Of a DNA stretch of 64,000 bases, positions 26,339-35,499 are shown in pieces. The translations under genes and the position numbers were made by a program. Origin of the DNA: SIAQ01 sp963767835 (lineage in GTDB: Bacteria > Planctomycetota > Planctomycetia > Gemmatales > Gemmataceae). The notes under the pieces were generated by a model. It searched no databases and was not told the origin of the DNA. It saw nothing but the letters and a program-made list of their open reading frames with translations. Location: NCBI GenBank assembly GCA_963767835.1, contig CAVYFY010000006.1:480547-544546 (forward strand), read 5' to 3'. Position 1 is the stretch's first letter, and every line of letters begins with the position of its first letter.

Positions 26339-27214
26339 CTACTCTGATGGTTTGTTGATTCGCCCGGTCAAACGAAAGCCGACCGCGCGGAAGCCAATGT
26401 CATCCAACTGCAATCCGGCTTTGCGACTAAATGTTCCGGTCGCGTTCGGCAAATGCATCGCGACATTGATCGAACGAGATTCGCCGGGCGGAATAATCAC
26501 CGGGAGATCGCCGAGGACGGTGCAGGAACAGTCGGAGGTGCCGCCGATGACGCGGATCGGTTTTTCGGTGCGATTGGTTAATTCGACGGATGCATTGCGC
26601 GTCTCGCCGGGCTCGCCTCGCCCATATCGATCAGCGACGGGTAAATCGAGAGCCGTTCGCCGCGCAGACTCGCCAGCGCTGTATCAATGGAACCAAAGCC
26701 AAGGTAGGCGACGCCGACGAGAATTCCCATCAGCAGCAAATAAACGCCGACGACGGAACCGACGGAACGAGCAATCCGCATGCGCTCTTCCCAAAGCCCG
26801 CGGAGATTGGGCCGGCAAATCAGCAACGCTGCTACCCCCGTCAGGTCAATGCCGAACATGATCCACGGATTCACCGTGACTTTCTTGCCAAGGCAACCGC
26901 AGCTGGCCTGGCCGATCCAGCCCTGGTAAAAGCTGATGGCCGCGAAAGCGGTGAAAGTCAGCAGCACGGCCAGCCAGGAACCAAGCGGCTGCTGGCCCGA
27001 TAGCAGCCAAATGCCGAGCCCGATTTCGAATAGGATGACGAAGAACTGAAACGCCGGCGCCGAGAAAATTCCGGTGCGAGCAACCGGATCGACGCCGAAA
27101 CCATACGCCTTCAGCCCCGCCGCTGTGAGCAACACAACGCCCAAGATGCGGCAAACCCACGTAGTGATCAAACGCTGGGGGGGGGGGGGACGCGAGATTT
27201 TTGAGCGCGGGCAT
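26339..27214 (-). CDS. MauE/DoxX-like membrane protein fused to DUF1573, unit 1 (frameshifted)
   Basis: The N-terminal ~170 residues are a MauE/DoxX-type bundle (WVCRILGVVLLTAAGLKAYG, QFFVILFEIGLGIWLLSG) with the redox-type motif QASCGCLGKKVTVNPW. MauE is known for disulfide maturation of methylamine dehydrogenase. A DUF1573 domain follows (TSDCSC in the copies). A 1-bp deletion near 26622, seen by comparison with the other units, breaks the joint (GEASPARR), so the uninterrupted frame stops at 26578. The best start is ATG 27214 (GGGAG upstream), but a T plus 13-C tract (27177-27189 on the other strand) puts it out of frame; the frame-matched alternative is TTG 27171 with no ribosome site. 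Confidence 0.75.
27177..27189. repeat. Poly-G/C tract, 13 nt, inside the MauE start region (unit 1)
   Basis: Thirteen G on the plus strand, read as poly-C in the MauE direction, 8 codons after ATG 27214. The joint would be in frame if the stretch between GCG and AGCG (T plus 13 C, 14 nt) were 13 or 16 nt long. Homopolymers of this length slip easily in replication, so the tract could switch the gene on and off. Confidence 0.8.
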
Positions 27215-27313
27215 AGGGCAACTCCCGTCAGCTGTTCCGCAAACGCGAGAACTCAGACAGCACACCCACGGTAACGCGCCACATTGCCATGTCAAGAAGA
27301 ATCCGGAAATAAT

Positions 27314-27460
27314 TTCAGAGACCCAAAAAATCAAGCCACGGATGAAACACAGACGGAACACGGATGAGAATTGTGTGTTAATCTTCGTTTTCTTCCACTC
27401 TGATTTTTATCCGTGTTGAATCCGTGTTTCATCCGTGGCTAGATTTTTGAAACTCCTGAA
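27314..27460. repeat. Palindromic MITE-like repeat, copy 1
   Basis: Inverted arms around AGCCACGGATGAAACAC and its complement GTTTCATCCGTGGCT, with an inner GAACACGGAT/ATCCGTGTT pair, bounded by TTTCAGAG and CTCCTGAA. The same element is at 31915-32061, 35250-35397 and, in a shorter form, 62548-62675. It lies between the divergent MauE and SbcD-like genes. Confidence 0.9.
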
Positions 27461-27563
27461 TTCTGCATTGCAAGCGGCCGCATGATCGCGTCGTGCGCTT
27501 GATCGGCCCGCTGGCTCAGCTATAATCAAAATATCGGATACGTCGCCTTCAGGATGATTGTGC

Positions 27564-27948
27564 ATGCGATTTCTCCATGTCGCCGATTTGCACCTCGGCT
27601 TGCGCGTCACGCGCTTCGGCGCCCATGTGAATGGCCGGGTGCAGGAAGCCCGCATGGCGGCGCTGGACCACCTGCTGATGCAGGCGCCGGCGCTGCGGCT
27701 CGATTTCGCCCTGGTTGCCGGCGATCTATTCGACGACAACCGCGTCGATCTCGCCACCAGCCGACGGGCCTTCGAGCTGTTCGCGGCAGCCAAGCTCCCC
27801 ATTTACATCATCTCCGGCAATCACGATCCCTTGAGCGCCGACAGTGTTTTCGCCCGCTCGCCGTGGAAGAACGGCACCTCGCGCAACGTCATGGTGCTGC
27901 GCGAAGCCGAACCGACGGCCCTGCCCGGCGGCATGCTCTATCCGTGCC
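27564..27948 (+). pseudogene. SbcD/YhaO-like nuclease, 5' fragment (unit 1)
   Basis: Codes for the first ~128 residues of the nuclease at 35500, with ADLHLG, VAGDLFDDN and ISGNHDP intact, then breaks at GGMLYPC where DUF1559 sequence of the next unit begins. The ORF runs to 28037 as a hybrid with no homology. It lacks the His-bearing motifs needed for catalysis. Its promoter region is the same as that of the intact gene, so the fragment may still be transcribed. Confidence 0.9.
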
Positions 27949-28062
27949 GGCGGCATGGGCCCGTTGCACCGCCGGTATCAGCAAGGCGATCAGCACCGCT
28001 ACGATGGCGATCACCACCAAGAGCTCGGCCAGAGTGACGCCGAACCGGTGCGCGAGCCTCAT
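27949..28062 (-). pseudogene. DUF1559 5' fragment (unit 2)
   Basis: About 38 codons: MRLAHRFGVTLAELLVVIAI, then VAVLIALLIPAVQRAHAA, the pilin-like leader and helix of DUF1559. The frame then runs into the SbcD fragment on the opposite strand. The start overlaps the stop of the anchored-protein gene (TAATG), like the intact copy in unit 1. Only the signal part remains. Confidence 0.88.
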
Positions 28063-29135
28063 TATCCGCCTTCTTTCACTTCGAGCACCGCGGCGCTGGG
28101 ATTGGAGTATCGCTTTTTCAGCATCACGACGACGCCGCCCACAGCCAAGATTCCCGCCGCGGCCACAGAAAACCACAGCCACCATCGCGTCGGTTTGGGC
28201 CAGGTCGACCCCAACCGGCTCTGGCAAGCCGTAATGCGGACAGCCTGAAATCGGCGGGGTCGGATTCTTTGCGGTCGACCACGTATTCCATAGTCGTCAG
28301 GAAATCGATATCCTTGCCGTCTTCTGTTCCACGGGCGTCGATCGTTATTTTTTTCAGGACCGGTACGCCGCCCTCCAGCCCGCAGTCTACCGTCCAACGG
28401 CTTTTCACGTGGTCCGTGCTGCTGGCATACTCTAGCTCCATTTCTGAATCGCAAACCCTCCACCAGCTTTCTGCGTCCAAGGTTACCCAGCCCTTCCTTG
28501 GGATGGCCCTCCGCCCTCGTCGCCCGGGCGTGGGTCGAAGGTGAAATCAAATTGGACCATGGCATTTCCGCCCCGCACCGTATTCCTCGCCGCTGTGATT
28601 TTGAATCCATCCTTTTTAAACAAGTCGGGCAGCCAAATCCCGCAGGCCTTGAATGGACCAAGGTACGGAAAGGTCTTGTTGGTAATAAGCGACGTGCCCC
28701 TCATGTGGACGGTCGCATAGTCCCCGTTAGATCTTACGTGCACATCCGTCGCGATCCAATTCTTATCCGGGCCGGTCCCCTTCACCTCAAAAGCGTAGAG
28801 ACCATTCATAACGAAGGCGTAAGATTTGGCTCCATCGGCTTCGCGTTGGACACTTTCCATCGATCCGTTCGTCCCGCATTCAATCCTCTCGACGGTCGCC
28901 GGCCTTTTTTCCTTCGCGAGCCGGTCGAAAGGGGATGTGCGCACGGAGTATCGAAATTTTCCTTTGAATAGGCCCTCGTATTCCGCCCATTTCCTTGTGC
29001 GTCTTCCAGGATTTTTGTGGTCAGAGCCCGCGGCTCTTGAGCGACTATGCGGCCCAGGACGCATTGATCCGCCAACGCCATAGAAACCAGCACGATCAGC
29101 GCCGTTGCGCGTATTGCAATACAACTGGGACGCAT
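28062..29135 (-). pseudogene. Anchored exported protein of unit 2, several frameshifts
   Basis: ATG 29135 starts a signal peptide (MRPSCIAIRATALIVLVSMA). Coherent protein then appears in successive frames: YEGLFKGKFRYSVRTSPFDR to about 28490, then LDAESWWRVCDSEMELEYAS to about 28240, then PTRWWLWFSVAAAGILAVGG (C-terminal helix) with tail KKRYSNPSAAVLEVKEGG to 28062. The AESWWRV element and FRLSALRL before the helix match the unit 1 and 3 proteins, but the outer domain is largely different in sequence. At least three indels are needed to restore it. Confidence 0.65.
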
Positions 29136-29181
29136 GAGACCACCTCCGTCAAGCTGTTATAATCGGTCCCTGTGCTTTTTG

Positions 29182-29640
29182 TTACCAGCACAAGCAATCG
29201 TCATACATCGCTCGGTAATCGCACAGGCACGCGACGCATGTCGCTCCATCGTCGCAGCCCTCCCGACCTGGATTAACGCATTTCGTCGGGTCGCCCGCCT
29301 TTTGTCGGCAGCCAGCAACCGAGCAATCGCTGCTATTCTTGCCGGTGTTGCGGCACGTCCCCCCTGCGGCGTTGCACCCGTCCATGCATTCCGTGTATTG
29401 ATCGCCGACGTAATTCGAGCAGGCGCTGCAGCCGTTGCTCCAGCCGTTATCGCACGCCTGGTTACAGTTGGTCTCGCAGTTCGGGACGGGCGGCTCAGAG
29501 TCGCAGACGAGGGTGCAATAGGTCGAGCACCAGTCGGCGTCGGCGAGCGCACTGCCCGGGACCGCCAAAAACGCTAACGTCGCGAGCGCGAGCGCCGTGG
29601 AAACCTGGAACCTAGACGAAAACGCGAGAAGACGGACCAT
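29182..29640 (-). CDS. Secreted 20-cysteine protein of unit 2
   Basis: 152 residues: signal peptide (FQVSTALALATLAFLAVPGS) and a mature part with exactly 20 Cys, ending CLC-x8-CLCW. Apart from the signal peptide, cysteine number and terminal pattern it shares little with the unit 1 and 3 proteins (for example DNGWSNGCSACSNYVGDQYT, EGCDDGATCVACLC). An AGGAG site precedes ATG 29640. It follows the MauE-B gene by 30 bp. Unknown function; substrate of the cassette by inference. Confidence 0.8.
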   Translation of the reverse strand: MVRLLAFSSRFQVSTALALATLAFLAVPGSALADADWCSTYCTLVCDSEPPVPNCETNCNQACDNGWSNGCSACSNYVGDQYTECMDGCNAAGGTCRNTGKNSSDCSVAGCRQKAGDPTKCVNPGREGCDDGATCVACLCDYRAMYDDCLCW

Positions 29641-29670
29641 GGGACACTCCTTGAAGAAAAGACAAACAGG

Positions 29671-30548
29671 CTAATTCGTTGGCTTGTTGATCCTGCCGGC
29701 CAAACGAAAGCCGACCGTGCGGAATCCAAGATCGTCCAGCTGCAACCTGGCTTTGCGGCTGAAGCTTCCTACCGCGTTCGGCAAATGCATGGCAACATTG
29801 ATTGAGCGCGACTCGCCGGGCGGAATGGTGACGGGCAGGTCGCCGAGGACGGTGCAGGAACAATCGGAGGTGCCGCCAATGATGCGGATCGGGTGATCGG
29901 TGCGATTGGTCAATTCGACGGACGCATTGCGCATCTCGCCCGGCACACCTTCACCCATGTCGATCAGCGAGGGGAAAATCGAGAGCCGTTCGCCGCGCAG
30001 GCTCGCCAGCGCGCTATCAATGGAACCGAAGCCAAGGTAGGCGACGCCGACGAGAATTCCCATCAGCAGCAAATAAACGCCGACAACGGAACCGACGGAA
30101 CGAGCAATCGGCATGCGCTCTTCCCAAAGCCCGCGGAGATTGGGCCGGCAAATCAGCAACGCTGCGACCCCCGTCAGGTCAATGCCGAACATGATCCACG
30201 GATTCACCGTGATTTCTTGCCAAGGCAACCGCAGACTGGCCTGGCCGATCCAGCCCTGGTAAAAACTGATGGCCGCGAAAGCGCTGAAAGTCAGCAGCAC
30301 GGCCAGCCAGGAACCAAGAGGCTGCTGGCCCGATAGCAGCCAAATGCCGAGCCCGATTTCGAATAGGATGACGAAGAACTGAAACGCCGGCGCCGAGAAA
30401 ATTCCGGTGCGAGCAACCGGATCGACGCCGAAACCATACGCCTTCAGCCCCGCCGCTGTGAGCAGCACAACGCCCAAGATGCGGCAAACCCACGTAGTGA
30501 TCAAACGCTGGGGGGGGGGGGAGACGCGAGATTTTTGAGCGCGGGCAT
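29671..30548 (-). CDS. MauE/DoxX-like protein fused to DUF1573, unit 2
   Basis: The only copy with an open frame through both domains, ending in RNASVELTNRTDHPIRIIGG, SDCSCTVLGDLP and LDDLGFRTVGFRLAGRI. However, two compensating 1-bp indels near 30212 and 30234 change the MauE loop from SCGCLGKK to SLRLPWQE, so its CxC motif is lost. ATG 30548 (GGGAG upstream) is out of frame because of the T-C-T plus 12-C stretch; an upstream TTG at 30555 gives the open frame (SPPPQRLITTW). It heads the unit 2 operon. Confidence 0.8.
30510..30521. repeat. Poly-G/C tract, 12 nt (unit 2)
   Basis: Twelve G on the plus strand inside the 5' codons of the unit 2 MauE gene. Lengths in the three units are 13, 12 and 14, so the tract varies. 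Confidence 0.8.
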
Positions 30549-30638
30549 AGGGCAACTCCCGTCAGCTGTTCCGCAAACGCGAGAACTCAGACAGCACACC
30601 CAGGGTAACGCGCCGAACCGGCGTGTCAAGAAGAATCC

Positions 30639-31902
30639 CAGTAGTTCCAAGTTCATGCCTTGCTGGGCAGGTTGCAGCATCAGGGGTTACGTCGCATCCG
30701 TGGGCGCGGGGATGCTTTGGTTGATCCAACGGGCGATGGCTTGCAGCATACGCCGGAACAGGAAGCGTTTGCTTGCTCGCTGATCGGGCACGAGGCTACG
30801 CAGCCATTCCCACACGTTGCGCAGCAGCAGGGCGACGCCAACGTAGTACAACCGCAAGAGCGGATCGCGCGTGCTCGTGCGGATGGCGCCTGGCCCAGTT
30901 GGCGATAGCTCGCTTCAATGGCGAAGTGCTTGCGATACCATTCACGCACCAAGGTGGGCTGGCCATGCACACGCCACGCCGCGAACACGAGCTTCTTCTG
31001 GCAGCGCTTGCCGTGGCGATGGTGGCGGTACGATTTGTACGTCACGCACACGCGCACCGTCACTTCATCTTTCTGCCAACGCTGGGTGTGCGTGTACCAG
31101 CCCGCATTTTTTTGCAGGAAAGCTCGCCAGCCCGTGTGCCGTTTACCCTTCTTGGGTTTGCGGCCACGAAAGACCACCGGCATGAGGAACGGCACATTTT
31201 GCCCTTTCAAGAAACTCATGACGGCCACGCTGAAAAAGCCCCGATCCAGCAGCAAACGCCGTATTTTCACGCCGCTGCGCTCGATCTGGGCCAGCAGTCG
31301 GCCCAGGATTTTCACGGTCGATTCGTTGCGCCGCACCCAGGTGTAGGCCAGCGTGTAGCGATGTCCCTGCTCAGAGATAAAGGCGGTAGCATAGGCAAAA
31401 AACTTCGTGGTGCCCGCGCGGGGTTTTTTGTGCAGCAGGTCGTTTTGGTTATCGGTGTCGCCATGATAAGGAATCTCATGCAAGTCGATGCTGACCACTC
31501 GTCGTCGGCGTCGCGTTCCGCGGGGCAGCGGCTGACGCAGTGCCTCGTTCATTTTGTCTTCCAGGCCACGCGCGGATTTGGGCAAGCGTTTCCTCAGTTG
31601 GTCCCGCACGGTTTGGTCGGTGATCTGGCCCAATTGCAAACAGCTCGCGAACACCGAAACCATTTGCGCCGCCGCCGTCAGGACCGCATTCATGACCGCG
31701 TTGGCCGTGCCACGCACTCCGCGATCCGGTTTGAGCACGCCGTCGAGAATCCCCGCCGCCTGCTCTTGAGCGAATTGCCCAGAAACCTTATGATTCCTCC
31801 TTGAACGCATGGCTTCCTCCTTGAATGAGTGTGTTTTCCTAACCCATTCAGGAACAGAACCATGCGTTTTTTTTGAATATCAACTCCGTTTTGGAACTAC
31901 TG
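30639..31902. mobile_element. IS4/ISH3-like insertion sequence, 1264 bp, in unit 2
   Basis: Terminal inverted repeats CAGTAGTTCCAA (30639-30650) and TTGGAACTACTG (31891-31902), flanked by the 5-bp direct repeat AATCC (30634-30638, 31903-31907). Units 1 and 3 show the uninterrupted site AGAATCCGGAAAT, which proves the insertion. The size and 5-bp duplication resemble the ISH3 group of IS4-like elements. Confidence 0.93.
30687..31810 (-). CDS. IS4-superfamily transposase, frameshifted near 30890
   Basis: DDE transposase: Asp in VVSIDLHEIPYHG, Asp in RRLLLDRGFFS and the YREK-type box REWYRKHFAIEASYRQLGQ. After this the C-terminal part (RDPLLRLYYVGVALLLRNVW, then RMLQAIARWINQSIPAPTDA) is read in another frame to TAA 30687. 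As read, the ORF instead ends at 30680 with an unrelated Cys/Ser-rich tail. The element is probably inactive now unless the frameshift is an error. Confidence 0.85.
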
Positions 31903-31914
31903 AATCCGGAATAA

Positions 31915-32061
31915 TTTCAGAGACCCAAAAAATCAAGCCACGGATGAAACACAGACGGAACACGGATGAGAATTGTGTGTTAATCTTCGTTTCTTCCACT
32001 CTGATTTTTATCCGTGTTGAATCCGTGTTTCATCCGTGGCTAGATTTTTGAAACTCCTGAA
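31915..32061. repeat. Palindromic MITE-like repeat, copy 2
   Basis: Nearly identical to copy 1, including the flanks leading into the SbcD 5' fragment. It differs by a few bases and one missing T. It begins just after the IS right end. Confidence 0.9.
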
Positions 32062-32162
32062 TTCTGCATTGCAAGCGGCCGCATGATCGCGTCGCGCCTG
32101 ATCGGCCCGCTGGCTCAGCTATAATCAAAATATCGGATACGTCGCCTTCAGGATGATTGTGC

Positions 32163-32547
32163 ATGCGATTTCTCCATGTCGCCGATTTGCACCTCGGCTT
32201 GCGCGTCACGCGCTTCGGCGCCCATGTGAATGGCCGGGTGCAGGAAGCCCGCATGGCGGCGCTGGACCACCTGCTGATGCAGGCGCCGGCGCTGCGGCTC
32301 GATTTCGCCCTGGTTGCCGGCGATCTATTCGACGACAACCGCGTCGATCTCGCCACCAGCCGACGGGCCTTCGAGCTGTTCGCGGCAGCCAAGCTCCCCA
32401 TTTACATCATCTCCGGCAATCACGATCCCTTGAGCGCCGACAGTGTTTTCGCCCGCTCGCCGTGGAAGAACGGCACCTCGCGCAACGTCATGGTGCTGCG
32501 CGAAGCCGAACCGACGGCCCTGCCCGGCGGCATGCTCTATCCGTGCC
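32163..32547 (+). pseudogene. SbcD/YhaO-like nuclease, 5' fragment (unit 2)
   Basis: Apparently identical to the unit 1 fragment and to the first ~385 bp of the intact gene at 35500. It breaks at the same GGMLYPC codons into DUF1559 sequence. Three near-identical upstream regions are therefore present in tandem, two of which drive dead fragments. Confidence 0.9.
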
Positions 32548-32661
32548 GGCGGCATGGGCCCGTTGCACCGCCGGTATCAGCAAGGCGATCAGCACCGCTA
32601 CGATGGCGATCACCACCAAGAGCTCGGCCAGAGTGACGCCAAACCGGCGGCCCCGCTTCAT
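32548..32661 (-). pseudogene. DUF1559 5' fragment (unit 3)
   Basis: Same truncated leader/helix as at 27949-28062, beginning at ATG 32661 (MKRGRRFGVTLAELLVVIAI). It overlaps the stop of the unit 3 anchored-protein gene. Confidence 0.88.
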
Positions 32662-33757
32662 TTTCCGCCTTCTTTCGTACCCCTGGCAGCTTCAGCTGGC
32701 ATCGAGACCCTTGAATAGTGCCTTTTTAGCATCACGACAATGCCGCCGACGACCAAGACGCCGACCGCCGCCAAGGAAAGCCATGCGTACCACGGCAGCC
32801 CCCCCCGATCCACGGCGGGCATCCCAACGGGCTCGGGCAACCCGAACGCCGTGAGAGTGAATTCCCTCGCGGGAACGTCCCGGAGCGCGAGCGTTAGGTC
32901 GGTTACAGTTTCGCCCTCGGCGTTTCCTTCGGAGCCGAGATCTGTCAAAACCATTCTTTTGAGCATAGGGAACTCGGCGTCGCCTTCGCCGTACTCGTAC
33001 GTTGCCAAGTGGTCCCCTATGACGCCATTGGGCCCGCGTTGCAGCTTATATTCACATTTTCGCATCACCCAGAGATGATTCGGATCAAACCACGCGCACC
33101 GCGCTTTACCACTCTGATGAGGTTTTTATTGGAAGCCGCCCAGTCCAAATCGAATTCAACCTTGACCAATTTCGTTCCGTGGCCGTCAACTGGCGAGACC
33201 GAAATTAGGTTAAGCTCACGCGCTGACAAAATGGCGGGCCAGTCGTCCTTGAGGTTATAATTGATCGTTATAGGCGCACTAACACACGCCTTGACCCAAC
33301 CGGTTACGGACAAATTCGGCTGGCCCGGAGGTGGGTCAGTAATTAGGTCCGTACCGTAATAAGCCAAGGCCCAAGGCGAGTTGGCGTCGCGGCGCTTTAG
33401 GTTAAAGCGGTAGCTCGCGTTTGCGCCGGATAGCTCCCATTCCGATTTTTTTCCGCGCCTAAGCGGTGCCCTATCTTGCCCCGCCATAATCGCGCAGTTT
33501 GCGCACTGCTTAAACTCCGAGTCTACCTCCGCTAGGACATTTTTCTTTGGGGAAAGGCTGCTGACTGTGGTGGTCATCGAGCCCTGTAGCCTAGCCGCCC
33601 CAACGCGGTATTTTGACCACGCCCCCGGAGCCTCGCCCTTAAACCGCTCTTTCCAATTCGCCGGGCTCGTGTCCTGGCAAAAGAGGAGCGGGCCCGGAGG
33701 AGTGGTCACGGCGAGAATCGTGAGAATAAGCACAGCGAATTCTTTTTTTGTAGCCAT
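32658..33757 (-). CDS. Anchored exported protein of unit 3, frameshifted near 33095
   Basis: ATG 33757 starts a signal peptide (MATKKEFAVLILTILAVTTP). The outer domain (SMTTTVSSLSPKKNVLAEVD, then YRFNLKRRDANSPWALAYYG) reads to about 33095. In the shifted frame the family element FDPNHLWVMRKCEYKLQRG appears and continues to FTLTAFGLPEPVGMPAVDRG, the C-terminal helix (WLSLAAVGVLVVGGIVVMLK) and a charged tail. The outer part differs almost completely from units 1 and 2; the last ~60 residues are well conserved. Confidence 0.7.
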
Positions 33758-33788
33758 AGCATTTCCTTAGGGTGGCCCGCGCTCGACG

Positions 33789-34244
33789 TTAGAGTTGGCA
33801 CCAGCACGGGACAGAGCTTCCAACACTGAACAAGCACGAGCACGCAGTGCTACATTTCGCTCCAGTAGTCACGCATCCACCCGCCGCACAATTGCTGGCT
33901 TTTTGTAAGTGACAGTTTTTCGGGTCGCTGATTGACAATTCGCAATCGCCCTTCTCGCAAAGCGTGGTTAGCATGGCGCTGCAATTGGTCACGCAATCCG
34001 GATCTGCAGGGTCGCACAACTCGCTACAGCAATTTGGATCACCCGGGTCATCGGTATTGCAACAGCCGGCGACGCAGTTCCAATAGTGCGGGTTGTCAAT
34101 ACCAAAGGTGGTCTCGCAGTTGGCGGCACAGACCTTTGGGTCGTCCGCGAATGCGTTCTCCGGGACCGCCAAATAGGCGATCGTCGCCAGCACCATTGCG
34201 ACGGAAATGTGGAACCTCGAGAAGATCATGAGAAGGCGAGCCAT
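33789..34244 (-). CDS. Secreted 20-cysteine protein of unit 3
   Basis: 151 residues. Its signal peptide (FHISVAMVLATIAYLAVPEN) is almost that of unit 1. The mature part again has exactly 20 Cys, including VAGCCNTDDPGDPNCC shared with unit 1 and a terminal CSC-x9-CWC. The remaining sequence (CEKGDCELSISDPKNCHLQK) is unlike unit 1. AGGAG lies upstream of ATG 34244. The gene starts 27 bp after the MauE-C stop. Confidence 0.8.
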   Translation of the reverse strand: MARLLMIFSRFHISVAMVLATIAYLAVPENAFADDPKVCAANCETTFGIDNPHYWNCVAGCCNTDDPGDPNCCSELCDPADPDCVTNCSAMLTTLCEKGDCELSISDPKNCHLQKASNCAAGGCVTTGAKCSTACSCLFSVGSSVPCWCQL

Positions 34245-34271
34245 GAGATACTCCTTGCGCTAGGGAAAAAA

Positions 34272-35150
34272 TTACTCTGATGCTTTCGAGATACGACCGG
34301 CCAAACGGAAACCGACTGTGCGGAATCCCTGGTCGTCCAGCTGCAATCCGGCTTTGCGATTAAACGCGTCCCACCGCTCTTCGGCAAATGCATCGCGACA
34401 CTGATGGAGCGTGATTCGCCGGGCGGAACCGTGAGCGGCAAATCGCCGAGGATCGTGCAGGAACAATCGGAGGTGCCGCCGATGATGCGGATTGGTTTAT
34501 CGGTGCGATTGGTCAATTCGACGGATGCATTGCGCGTCTCGCCTGGCTCGCCTTCGCCCATATCGATCAGCGACGAGTAAATCGAGAGCCGCTCGCCGCG
34601 CAGGCTCGCCAGCGCTGTATCAATGGAACCAAAGCCAAGGTAGGCGACGCCGACGAGAATTCCCATCAGCAGCAAATAAACGCCGACGACAGAACCGACG
34701 GAACGAGCAATCCGCATGCGCTCATCCCATAGCCCCCGGAGATTGGGCCGGCACATCAGCAACGCCGTTACGGCGGTGAGGTCAATGCCGAACATGATCC
34801 ACGGATTTACGGTGACTTTCTTGCCGAGGCAACCGCAGCTGGCCTGGCCGATCCAGCCCTGGTAAAAACTGATGGCCGCGAAAGCGCTGAAAGTCAGCAG
34901 CACGGCCAGCCAGGAACCAAGAGGCTGTTGGCCCGATAGCAGCCAAATGCCGAGCCCGATTTCGAAAAGGATGACGAAGAATTGAAACGCCGGTGCCGAG
35001 AAAATTCCCATGCGGGCAACCGGATCGACGCCGAAACCATACGCCTTCAGCCCCGCCGCCGTGAGCAGCACAACGCCCAATATGCGGCAAATCCAGGTAG
35101 TGGTCAAATGCTGGGGGGGGGGGGGGCGCGATAGTTTTGAGCGCGGGCAT
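34272..35150 (-). CDS. MauE/DoxX-like protein fused to DUF1573, unit 3 (frameshifted)
   Basis: The MauE part is intact with the CGC motif (SCGCLGKKVTVNPW). DUF1573 follows (TSDCSCTILGDLPLTVPPGE) to about 34365, where a 2-bp indel relative to unit 1 moves the C-terminus (LQLDDQGFRTVGFRLAGRI) into another frame ending at 34272. Without correction the ORF ends at 34226 and overlaps the Cys-rich gene. ATG 35150 is separated from the main frame by a 14-C tract; TTG 35107 is in frame but has no ribosome site. Confidence 0.75.
35113..35126. repeat. Poly-G/C tract, 14 nt (unit 3)
   Basis: Fourteen G on the plus strand in the same position as in units 1 and 2, 8 codons after ATG 35150. It needs 13 or 16 nt to join the ATG to the MauE frame. 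Confidence 0.8.
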
Positions 35151-35249
35151 AGGGCAACTCCCGTCAGGTGTTCCGCAAACGCGAGAACTCAGACAGCACA
35201 CCCACGGTAACGCGCCACATTGCCATGTCAAGAAGAATCCGGAAATAAT

Positions 35250-35397
35250 TTCAGAGGCCCAAAAAATCTAGCCACGGATGAAACACGGACGGAACACGGA
35301 TGGGAATTGTGTGTTAATCTTCGTTTTCTTCCACTCTGATTTTTATCCGTGTTGAATCCGTGTTTCATCCGTGGCTAGATTTTTGAAACTCCTGAAT
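35250..35397. repeat. Palindromic MITE-like repeat, copy 3
   Basis: Same element as at 27314 and 31915, with arms closer to perfect (CTAGCCACGGATGAAACACG on the left). It separates the divergent MauE-C and SbcD-like genes. Confidence 0.9.
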
Positions 35398-35499
35398 TCT
35401 GCATTGCAAGCGGCCGCATGATCGCGTCGCGCGCTTGATCGGCCCGCTGGCTCAGCTATAATCAAAATATCGGATACGTCGCCTTCAGGATGATTGTGC

